Shown here: positions 9,990 through 16,725 of the stretch, one piece after another
How the letters are laid out: each line of letters begins with the position of its first letter
Position numbering within the stretch: the first letter of the stretch is position 1
Assembly (NCBI RefSeq): GCF_004795255.1
Contig: NZ_SSBQ01000002.1
Location: forward strand, 973,001 to 1,037,000
Source of the DNA: Streptomyces sp. RKND-216
GTDB lineage: Bacteria; Actinomycetota; Actinomycetes; Streptomycetales; Streptomycetaceae
Direction: 5' to 3'
DNA: 64,000 nt
Made by a program: the position numbers and the translations under genes
Notes under the pieces: model-generated
Database searches by the model: none
Seen by the model: the letters and a program-made list of their open reading frames with translations, nothing else
Told to the model about the DNA's origin: nothing

Positions 9990-10068
9990 GAGCGATCACC
10001 TCAGTCGTTCAGCGGACGGCCGCTCTCCACGGGGTCTCGGGGAGCCGCCTGCACCGCGACCAGGTCCA

Positions 10069-10123
10069 CGACACACCGATGCAGCCACCGCGGGGGTATC
10101 GCGGTGGCTGCATCGGTGTGTCG
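10069..10123. terminator. Perfect 24-bp inverted repeat (hairpin)
   Basis: Arms at 10069-10092 and 10100-10123 are perfectly complementary over 24 bp around a 7-nt loop. No run of T follows on either strand. It lies about 208 bp after the CYP157-like stop and 80 bp before the terpene synthase start, both read on the - strand. It is probably the terminator of the conservon operon; U-less hairpin terminators are common in Streptomyces. If the terpene promoter lies upstream of it, it would instead sit in the 5' leader and could attenuate. Confidence 0.7.
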
Positions 10124-10186
10124 AAGACGGCCAGAAGTGGATCACATCGTCCCGGGGCACTCAAGACCCCGGATATCGAACTGGCA

Positions 10187-10217
10187 TGTCAAGAGGGCAT
10201 ATTGCGCCATCATATGC
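10187..10217 (-). promoter_or_regulatory. AT-rich candidate promoter/operator upstream of the terpene synthase
   Basis: Within the otherwise gene-free 10124-10330 stretch, an unusually AT-rich patch has an inverted repeat GCATAT/ATATGC (10197-10202 and 10212-10217, 9-nt spacer). A - strand TTGACA lies at 10192-10187. No good -10 hexamer follows at 16-18 nt, so the promoter reading is weak. The remainder of 10124-10330 holds nothing I can support. Confidence 0.3.
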
Positions 10218-10330
10218 GGTTGCCGAAACCCGGGCCCGGCACCCGCCCCAGGCCCCGCACGCGCACGGACGACACGCGTCTCACCCGGTCGCGCGCCCGG
10301 GGCCCCGGAACCGGCGAGGCCGAACAGTCC

Positions 10331-11770
10331 CTAACGGCGCCACCGGAGACGGCGGAAGGGCCGGCGGGACGTGGAAACCCCGGGCGCCGTCCGGCTGGGT
10401 ACGTCCGCGGGGGCCGGAGGGGAGGGAACGCTGCGCTGGGGCGGGAGTTCGGCGCCCGCGGTCTCCTCCGGGGCCGGCGAATCCTTCGCCGACCGGAGCC
10501 GCCCGGGGGTGAAGCGGACGGGCAGGGCGGCCAGCGGACGCGACATCAGCGAGGCGTTCCAGGTCAGCTCCTCCTCCGGTACGGCCAGGCGCAGGTCGGG
10601 CAGCCGGCTGAGCAGGACGTCGATCCCGGTGTCGGCGATGGCCCGGCCCAGGTCCTGGCCGGGGCACTCGTGCGGACCGCCGCTGAAGGCCAGGTGGGAG
10701 CGGTTCCCGTGCAGGGCGGTGGAGGTGTCCGGGCGGATGGCCGGGTCGGCGTTGCCCGCGGCCAGGCCGAGGATCAGCAGGTCCCCCTCCTTGATCCGCT
10801 TGCCCGCCAGCTCGACGTCCCCGGTGGCCCAGCGGCCGAGGTTGGTCGTCATCGGCGGGTCGTCCCACAACACCTGCTCCAGAGCGTCCGGCAGCGTCAT
10901 GTGGCCACCGGCCAGGTTCGCGCGAAAGCGACGGTCGGTGAGCACCAGCCGCAGGGTGCCCGCGATCAGGTTGACCGTCGGCTCGTTGGCGGAAACCAGC
11001 ACGACGCGCAGGTGCTCGCGCACCTCGTCGTCGCTCAGCCGGGCCGGGTGCTCGATGAGCTTGGAGGCCACGTCGTGGCCGGGCGTGACGCGTTTGCGTT
11101 CGACGAGCTGCTGGAGCGTCTCGGTGAGGTAGTCGTTGCTGGCCACCGCCGTCTCCGTGCCGCCGAGCATGTCGCGCGCCGCGTCGACGAGCCGGGGTCC
11201 GTAATCCTCCGGCATGCCGAACAGCTGCGTGACCACGCGCAGCGGGAGCTGGGCGGCGAACTGGTCGACCAGGTCGGCCCGTCCCACGGCGGCGAAGTCG
11301 TCGATGAGCTGGTGGGAGAAGCGGGTGACGTAGCGACGGATGCCGCGCGCTTCGAACCGGGACAGGCTGTCGGTGACGGCGCGGCGCAGCCGCTCGTGGT
11401 CGGGGCCGTCGGCGAACACGCACAGCGGCTGCCACGCGGTCATCGGCGTGAGGGGGTGGTCGGGCGGCACGTTGCCCTCCGCCATGTCGCGCCAGCGGCG
11501 CGAGTCGCGGCTGAAGAGCGTCGAGGTCCGCGCCACCTCCAGGTTCTCCCGGTGACCGAGCACCAGCCACGCCGGCAGGTCCCCGTGCACCAGCACGGGA
11601 GCCACGGCCCCGTGCTCCGCGCGCAGCTTCTCGTACAGCGCCATCGGGTCGGCGTCGGCCTCCGGCCCGTAGAGACGCCGCAGGCCGTCCGTCCCGGCGG
11701 CGTGCGCGGGGCATCCGGGCGGTGGCGCGGCCGGCCCCGGCCCGACGGTGGGTTCGTTCGGGGAGTTCAC
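10331..11770 (-). CDS. CYP157-like cytochrome P450 of the conservon (CvnE-like)
   Basis: This 479-aa P450 closes the conservon operon; its GTG overlaps the cvnD stop (GTGA). The heme loop FSGGPHECPGQDLG has its Cys near residue 369. The I-helix reads VVLVSANEPTVN. The K-helix reads EQVLWDDPP near residue 299, so the Arg of the normally invariant EXXR is absent, which is the known hallmark of the CYP157 family found in Streptomyces conservons. The last 80 or so residues are a Pro/Ser/Arg-rich tail. A role in the conservon signalling complex or in oxidation of an unknown substrate is inferred from family context. Confidence 0.88.
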   Translation of the reverse strand: MNSPNEPTVGPGPAAPPPGCPAHAAGTDGLRRLYGPEADADPMALYEKLRAEHGAVAPVLVHGDLPAWLVLGHRENLEVARTSTLFSRDSRRWRDMAEGNVPPDHPLTPMTAWQPLCVFADGPDHERLRRAVTDSLSRFEARGIRRYVTRFSHQLIDDFAAVGRADLVDQFAAQLPLRVVTQLFGMPEDYGPRLVDAARDMLGGTETAVASNDYLTETLQQLVERKRVTPGHDVASKLIEHPARLSDDEVREHLRVVLVSANEPTVNLIAGTLRLVLTDRRFRANLAGGHMTLPDALEQVLWDDPPMTTNLGRWATGDVELAGKRIKEGDLLILGLAAGNADPAIRPDTSTALHGNRSHLAFSGGPHECPGQDLGRAIADTGIDVLLSRLPDLRLAVPEEELTWNASLMSRPLAALPVRFTPGRLRSAKDSPAPEETAGAELPPQRSVPSPPAPADVPSRTAPGVSTSRRPFRRLRWRR

Positions 11771-12387
11771 ATCGCCTCCGAAGTCGTGGCCAGGGAACGC
11801 AGGTGGTGCATCAGCGTCATCAGGACGTCACGGCTGGAATCGCGGTGCCGGGCGTCGCACGCCACGATCGGTACGCTCGGCGGCAGGTCGAGCGCGTCGC
11901 GCAGGTCGTCCACGGCGTAGGTGGGGGCGTCCGGGAAGGCGTTGACGGCCACGATGAACGGGACCGACGCCTCCTCCAGCCGGCCCATCACGTCGAAGCC
12001 GGCCTCGAGGCGTCGCGTGTCGACGAGGACGACGGCGCCTAGTGCTCCGTCGAACAGGCCGTTCCACAGGAACCAGAACCGCTCCTGTCCGGGCGTGCCG
12101 AAGAGGTAGAGGACCATCTCCTGGTTGAGGCTGATGCGGCCGAAATCCATCGCGACGGTGGTGGCCGTCTTCCGTTCGACGCCGGTGTTGTCGTCGACCG
12201 TGGCGCCGGCCTGCGTCATCGTCTCCTCGGTCGTCAGCGGACGAATCTCGCTGACCGAACGGACCAGCGTCGTCTTTCCGACGCCGAAGCCGCCCACCAC
12301 GACGAGCTTGACCGCCACGTTGGTCGACGACGGCAGCGCGTCCTCACTCCGCGGCCCCGTGACCGTCTCAGAGCTTGCTGAGTCCAT
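11767..12387 (-). CDS. cvnD: Conservon GTP-binding protein CvnD
   Basis: This 206-aa small GTPase-like protein is of the Streptomyces conservon type. The P-loop GGFGVGKTTLVRSVSE is near residue 32, a switch-like TMTQAGATVDDNTG segment follows, and the G3 region is YLFGTPGQERFWF. The AVNAFPD segment occupies the position of the guanine-specificity (NKxD) motif in degenerate form. In studied conservons CvnD works with CvnA-C at the membrane like a eukaryotic G-protein-coupled system. Its start lies 20 bp inside cvnC, and its stop overlaps the P450 start. Confidence 0.9.
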   Translation of the reverse strand: MDSASSETVTGPRSEDALPSSTNVAVKLVVVGGFGVGKTTLVRSVSEIRPLTTEETMTQAGATVDDNTGVERKTATTVAMDFGRISLNQEMVLYLFGTPGQERFWFLWNGLFDGALGAVVLVDTRRLEAGFDVMGRLEEASVPFIVAVNAFPDAPTYAVDDLRDALDLPPSVPIVACDARHRDSSRDVLMTLMHHLRSLATTSEAM

Positions 12388-12724
12388 CGATTACCGCCTC
12401 AATCAGTGCGATGTCCGGAAGCGTGGATGCAGGGTTGCGCGTCTGCACCAGTTCTTCGTCCAACAGGTCCGTCAGCAGCACGGTGGTCACGCTGACCGGC
12501 AGCCGCAGGTAGGCGGAGATCTCCGCCAGGGACAGCGGGGCACCGCACATCCGCAGGATGGCCGCGTGTTCGGGCTGCATCCCGACCTTCGGCTGCACGC
12601 GGGCGACGATCAGCGTGACCAGCCCCAGACCCGCCGTCTCCGGCGAGTCGGTGCGGCCCCCGGTGATGACGTAGAGCCGCTCGGGGGTCTCCGCGTCCTC
12701 CCACTCCTCGTCTCCTCCGCTCAT
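12368..12724 (-). CDS. cvnC: Conservon DUF742 protein CvnC
   Basis: This 118-aa DUF742 protein carries LYVITGGRT near the N-terminus and a predicted winged-helix-like C-terminal half with the SLAEISAYLRLPVSVTTVLL and DLLDEELV segments. It is the third component of the four-gene conservon core. Its ATG overlaps the cvnB stop (ATGA) and its 3' end overlaps cvnD. The molecular role in the complex is not established. Confidence 0.92.
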   Translation of the reverse strand: MSGGDEEWEDAETPERLYVITGGRTDSPETAGLGLVTLIVARVQPKVGMQPEHAAILRMCGAPLSLAEISAYLRLPVSVTTVLLTDLLDEELVQTRNPASTLPDIALIEAVIDGLSKL

Positions 12725-13125
12725 ACGGAGGACCCGTCATGCCGCGGAGGGCTCGTGAGGTGGGCGCCGATACGCGCCACGAGGTCGCGCATGCACTGGC
12801 CCACGAGACCCGCGTCGACTCCTTCGTCCGCCAGCACGGCGAGATGCGCTCCCGCACCGGCCGCCATCAGGTACATGAAGCCGCCGTCGACCTCGATGAC
12901 GACCATCCGCATCCGGCCGCTGCTGTGCTCGAACTCCGCGGCGATCGCCACCGAAAGGCTCTGCAGCCCCGACCCGATGGCGGCGATTCGGTCGGCGGTG
13001 TCCTGGTCGGTGGCGTGCCGCGCCATGCACAGGCCGTCCGAGGACAGCACCACCACATGGCGTGTCTGCGGGACGCTCTCCGCCAGGTCCTTCAGCATCC
13101 AGTCCATGTCGACCCGCCGATCCAT
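12721..13125 (-). CDS. cvnB: Conservon roadblock/LC7 protein CvnB
   Basis: This 134-aa roadblock/LC7-domain protein is the expected partner of the small GTPase. The fold is seen in WMLKDLAESVPQTRHVVVLS at the start and in the central IAAIGSGLQSLSVAIAAEF helix, followed by MVVIEVDGGFMYLMAAG. Start at 13125 leaves a 3-nt gap after the cvnA stop; an in-frame ATG at 13107 is an alternative. Roadblock proteins of this type act as GTPase regulators or scaffolds. It is part of the coupled cvnA-E operon. Confidence 0.92.
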   Translation of the reverse strand: MDRRVDMDWMLKDLAESVPQTRHVVVLSSDGLCMARHATDQDTADRIAAIGSGLQSLSVAIAAEFEHSSGRMRMVVIEVDGGFMYLMAAGAGAHLAVLADEGVDAGLVGQCMRDLVARIGAHLTSPPRHDGSSV

Positions 13126-13128
13126 CGC

Positions 13129-14706
13129 TCACTCACCCTCATCCGACGTCGTGTCTGTACTGCTGTGGCGGGGTGCCGGCGTCGTGCGCTCCTCGCCGGA
13201 CAACCCGCTCGCGAGGTCGGCCATCCACATGCCGGGCTGCGGTGCGGGGGCCTCTCCCTGCTCGACCGGCGGAGCGGCAGGATCCGGGCGCGCGGGACCG
13301 AAGCGACCCGGGCCGTTCGGACCCTGCCGCCGACGGCGCCGCTGTGGCAGGCCGTTCGCGTTGCGCACCGGCTCCTCCGCGGGAGCCGCCTCTTCGGCGT
13401 TCTCCAGGAGACCGTGGGCCGGTGCCGGGGCGGCGGTCGCCCGCCGCGGCTCGTGACCGGCGCCGGGGCGGACTCCGCCGCCCGATCCGGCGTCCGCCGG
13501 GGTGTGCGCTCGCGAGTCCGCGCCGGGAGCGGCACCGATGCCGTGGGCGCGTACCGTGACCGGCGCCGTGGTGACCAGCTGCTTGGGCACGACGAGCACG
13601 GCCCGCACCCCGCCGTAGGCGGACGGCGGCAGCGACACCTGGAAGTCGTAGGCCCTGGCCAGGCGGCCGACCACGGCCAGCCCGAGGCGCGGTGCCTCAC
13701 CAAGGTCGTTGAGGTCGATCCCGGCCTGCGCCTCCTTGAGCATCTGCTCGGCGCGGGACCTGGCCTCCTCGCTCAGGCCGACGCCGCCGTCCTCGATCTC
13801 GACGGCGACACCCGCGTGGACCTCGCTCGCCGTCAGATGCACCCTCGCCTTGGGCGGCGAGTACCGGGTCGCGTTGTCGAGCAGTTCGGCGAGCGCGTGG
13901 ATGAGCGGTTCCACCGCCGGGCCGGTGATCGCGACGTCGACGACGGAGTGCAGCTCGACGCGCTGGTAGTCGGTGATGCGGGACATCGCGCCGCGCAGCA
14001 CGCTGTAGAGGGCCACGGGCTTGCTCCACTGCCTGCCGGGGCGTGCCCCGCCCAGCACGGCGATGCTGTCGGCGAGGCGGCCGATGAGCGCGGTGCCGTG
14101 GTCCAGCTTGAGCAGGTCGGCGAAGAAGTCGGGCCGGCTGCCGTGCCGTTCCTCCATCTCCCGCAGGTCGCGGGCCTGCTGATGGATGACGGCCTGCACA
14201 CGGCGGGCGATGTTGACCACACCGCGCTGGGCGGAGTCCCGTAGCGTCTCCTCGGCCTGCACGGCCTGGACGACGCTGTGCAGCAGCGCCCGGTGAGCTG
14301 CCCGGAACTCGTCGCTGAGCCCTTCCCCGGTGGACTCCATGGACAGCAGGACGTCCTCGGCGAACTCGCCCTCCTGCAGGCGCTCGACGGCCTCGGGTAG
14401 ACGCTGCTGCGCCAGTGCCGTCGTGGCCGCCTCCTGCTGGATCAGGCGGCTGCGCAGCGCCTCTTCCCGTTCGGCGTGCCGGGCCCGCTCGGCGGCGGCC
14501 GTCGCGCCGCGACGGGCCACTTCCGCCGCGAGCGCGGCGACGGCGAGTGTGGCCGCGGCACCGCACCAGACGACCGCCGCGCGCGCCACGGGCTGCACCA
14601 TCAGGGCGGCGACGACCGTCACCGCCGCCGTCACGGCGGCGGGCAGGAACCACGCCGCCGCAGGTACGGACCGCGGGACTCCGGGGGACGATCCAGCACG
14701 AACCAT
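13129..14706 (-). CDS. cvnA: Conservon membrane sensor kinase-like protein CvnA
   Basis: This 525-aa sensor-kinase-like protein has two N-terminal membrane segments (about residues 10-60), an Arg/Glu-rich coiled region (about 60-130), a helical dimerisation region, and a C-terminal HATPase domain. The N-box is LLDNATRYSPP and the G1 box is IEDGGVGLS. A long Pro/Ala/Arg-rich disordered tail follows (about 400-525). No obvious phosphoacceptor H-box is seen, as in other CvnA proteins. The ATG at 14706 has GAGG 6 nt upstream; longer open frame to 14874 is not supported. It is the first gene of the conservon operon. Confidence 0.9.
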   Translation of the reverse strand: MVRAGSSPGVPRSVPAAAWFLPAAVTAAVTVVAALMVQPVARAAVVWCGAAATLAVAALAAEVARRGATAAAERARHAEREEALRSRLIQQEAATTALAQQRLPEAVERLQEGEFAEDVLLSMESTGEGLSDEFRAAHRALLHSVVQAVQAEETLRDSAQRGVVNIARRVQAVIHQQARDLREMEERHGSRPDFFADLLKLDHGTALIGRLADSIAVLGGARPGRQWSKPVALYSVLRGAMSRITDYQRVELHSVVDVAITGPAVEPLIHALAELLDNATRYSPPKARVHLTASEVHAGVAVEIEDGGVGLSEEARSRAEQMLKEAQAGIDLNDLGEAPRLGLAVVGRLARAYDFQVSLPPSAYGGVRAVLVVPKQLVTTAPVTVRAHGIGAAPGADSRAHTPADAGSGGGVRPGAGHEPRRATAAPAPAHGLLENAEEAAPAEEPVRNANGLPQRRRRRQGPNGPGRFGPARPDPAAPPVEQGEAPAPQPGMWMADLASGLSGEERTTPAPRHSSTDTTSDEGE

Positions 14707-14889
14707 CAGCATCCTCACAATATTGAAGCGACGCGCGCAACAGGCGGTGTTCTTCGTACAGCGACGGGAAGACCGGTCAGCCGAGGCGCACACCCTCGAC
14801 ACGGCAACAGGACAGGGAGCGGCAGAGGAGATCCACTGCGTCAGCGCTCCGAGCCCTCGGCAGCATAGCTGCAATGAACTCGTAGATCA

Positions 14890-14935
14890 CATAGACCTTT
14901 TGTCGGCCCGTCAGCTTTTGTCTATGGCCCGTCAG
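14890..14935. promoter_or_regulatory. AT-rich repeats upstream of the conservon
   Basis: The 571 bp between cvnA and the GNAT gene (14707-15277) has no supported gene. It does contain a locally AT-rich element: two direct copies of CTTTTGTC followed by GGCCCGTCAG (14897-14914 and 14915-14935, the second with a 3-nt insertion). An inverted pair CATAGAC/GTCTATG (14890-14896 and 14920-14926) overlaps them. It lies about 190 bp before the cvnA start and is a candidate operator or promoter for the conservon. The rest of the gap shows nothing clear. Confidence 0.35.
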
Positions 14936-15277
14936 ATGCGCGAGGCTCCGAGGAGACACCCGGCTCGCCGGTCGTGCGACGGCGTCCCAACCAGTGCTTC
15001 CTCCGCTCCGTTCACCGCACGGGGACGGGGCCGCCGCCTGCCGACGACCCGGGGCGGGGGAGACTGGACGAACGCCCGCACGGCTCGCGCCCACGGCCGA
15101 CATGCTGCCTCCACCGTGGCGACCCCCGGCACCGACGGCGTCCGACGCGCGTCACGCTCCGGACCGGAGTCCGTATCCGCGTCGCGCGCGAGGACGTGGA
15201 CGGCCCCGCGGGCGGTGACCCGACGAGGCCGGCCACCATCCGGCCGACCGCGCTGCCCGCGGGAAAGGAACTGCGCC

Positions 15278-16021
15278 ATGACGAAGGACAACGAGCCGGT
15301 CCTCGGCCACCCGGTCCTCGACGACCCGGCCCTCGACGACCCCGTGGGCCGGTCGCTCGGCGGCCGGCACGCCGCCTTCGCCCGAAGAGCCGGCGGCGCC
15401 GCCACCTACCTCCCGGACGTGGCCACCTTCTCCGCCGTGGCCACCGACCCGGACGCTCAAGACTGGGCCGACCTCGCCCGCCTGCTCGGCCCCGGCGCCT
15501 TCGCCGACATGTTCAGTTGCCCGTCCCTCCCGCCGCCGGACTGGCAGCCGGTCTTCACCCTGGAGGGCCGTCAGATGATCTGGAACGGCGACGCCCGCCC
15601 CGGCCGCCCGGAATCCGCGCCCGGCACCGACCTCGTCGAGCTGGCTGCGGACAGCGTGCCCGACGTGCTCGATCTCGTCGCCCGGACCGAGCCGGGGCCC
15701 TTCTGGCCGCGCACCCACGAACTCGGCACCTACCTGGGCGTCCGGTCGGACGGCGTCCTGGTGGCCATGGCCGGAGAGCGCCTGCGCCCTCCGGGGTGGA
15801 CCGAGATCAGCGCCGTCTGCACCGCACCCGACGCACGCGGGAAGGGCCACGCCTCCCGCCTCATCACCGCACTCGCCGCACGCATCGTGGCGCGCGGCGA
15901 ACGGCCCTTCCTCCACGTGGCGGAGGCGAACACCGCAGCGATCTCCCTGTACGAACGGCTCGGCTTCACCTCACGCAGGCCGGTCACCTTCCGAGGCTTC
16001 ACCACCCCCGACATCCCCTGA
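15278..16021 (+). CDS. GNAT-family N-acetyltransferase
   Basis: This 247-aa protein has a C-terminal GNAT (FR47-like) domain, about residues 130-240. The acetyl-CoA pyrophosphate loop is APDARGKGHAS, preceded by the ISAVCTAP strand, and the helix NTAAISLYERLGF closes the fold. The N-terminal 120 residues are a separate, less conserved region that may supply the substrate site. The ATG at 15278 has AAAGGAA 8 nt upstream. It stands alone on the + strand, divergent from the conservon and convergent with the XRE regulator. The substrate is unknown. Confidence 0.82.
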   Translation: MTKDNEPVLGHPVLDDPALDDPVGRSLGGRHAAFARRAGGAATYLPDVATFSAVATDPDAQDWADLARLLGPGAFADMFSCPSLPPPDWQPVFTLEGRQMIWNGDARPGRPESAPGTDLVELAADSVPDVLDLVARTEPGPFWPRTHELGTYLGVRSDGVLVAMAGERLRPPGWTEISAVCTAPDARGKGHASRLITALAARIVARGERPFLHVAEANTAAISLYERLGFTSRRPVTFRGFTTPDIP

Positions 16022-16044
16022 GGCTGGCCTGCGGTGCACCCTCG

Positions 16045-16091
16045 GGCGGCTCGACGGCTTCCGCCCCCGTCGGAATCCAGCCCGAGCCGCC
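16045..16091. terminator. Stem-loop between convergent GNAT and XRE-cupin genes
   Basis: Nine-bp arms GGCGGCTCG (16045-16053) and CGAGCCGCC (16083-16091) enclose a loop that itself holds a small GACGG/CCGTC stem. It fills most of the gap between two convergent stops and abuts the regulator stop codon, so it can serve both genes. Confidence 0.5.
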
Positions 16092-16649
16092 TCACTGGTG
16101 CACGTGGGCGCGCTGCCCCTCACGGTCGAAGACCATGATCAACTCGGCCGGAGCGTCCAGGGCCGTGATCGCGTGCGGGACCATCGTCGCGAACTCCGCC
16201 GCCTCCCCCGTGTCGACGTCGATCTGCCGCTCGCCCAGCCACAGGCGCGCACGGCCGTCGAGCACGAGGAACCAGTCGTGGCCCGGGTGCACCCGTTGAC
16301 TCGGCGGCGCGTCGGACGGTTCGAGGCGCATCTTGATCGCGACCGTGCGCCCGTCCGGACGACTCAGCGGCCACGTCGTCCGCGTGCCGCTGCTGTGGGC
16401 GACCGGGCGGATGACGACGTCGTCGTCGGTGGGCGCCTCGAAGAGCGCGTCGAGACTCACCTGGAGGGCGTTGGCCAGCGGCACCAGCACGTCGAGGCTC
16501 AGCGTGCGCTTGCCCGTCTCGACGCGGCTGATGGTCGACGGGCTGAGGTGGGTGCGCTCGGCCAGTTCGTCGAGGGAGTACCCCAGGGTGGTGCGCATGC
16601 TGCGCAGGCGCGACCGCGCCAGGGCCTCGATGTCGGCGACTCCGTGCAT
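16092..16649 (-). CDS. XRE-family regulator with C-terminal cupin
   Basis: This 185-aa one-component regulator has an N-terminal helix-turn-helix (about residues 10-65: RLRSMRTTLGYSLDELAERT then LSPSTISRVETGKR). A C-terminal cupin barrel (about 110-180) includes HPGHDWFLVLDG and AAEFATMVPHAI. Proteins of this layout usually bind a small ligand in the cupin and control a neighbouring gene. It is divergent from the oxidoreductase-methyltransferase gene with only 76 bp between starts, so that gene is its likely target. A good Shine-Dalgarno (GGGAGGATGGGAG) supports the ATG at 16649. Confidence 0.88.
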   Translation of the reverse strand: MHGVADIEALARSRLRSMRTTLGYSLDELAERTHLSPSTISRVETGKRTLSLDVLVPLANALQVSLDALFEAPTDDDVVIRPVAHSSGTRTTWPLSRPDGRTVAIKMRLEPSDAPPSQRVHPGHDWFLVLDGRARLWLGERQIDVDTGEAAEFATMVPHAITALDAPAELIMVFDREGQRAHVHQ

Positions 16650-16677
16650 GCTCCCATCCTCCCGCCCTCTTGCTGAT

Positions 16678-16697
16678 TCCGCAAGGCGCTTTGCGGA
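16678..16697. promoter_or_regulatory. Candidate operator of the XRE-cupin regulator
   Basis: A 20-bp inverted repeat with 7-bp arms TCCGCAA/TTGCGGA and a 6-nt spacer sits in the 76-bp divergent intergenic region. Its position between the two starts fits autoregulation plus control of the oxidoreductase-methyltransferase gene. This is inferred from symmetry and location only. Confidence 0.5.
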
Positions 16698-16725
16698 GAC
16701 CGCCGGGCGTCGTACCGTCGGACCC

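Noticed and set aside
10069..10123. Possible miniature inverted-repeat element
   Set aside because: No flanking target duplication is visible and only one copy is in the window, so a terminator-like hairpin is the simpler reading.
10187..10192. TTGACA as the -35 of a terpene synthase promoter
   Set aside because: Not claimed as a promoter because no -10 hexamer follows at a usual spacing; kept only as part of a weak candidate region.
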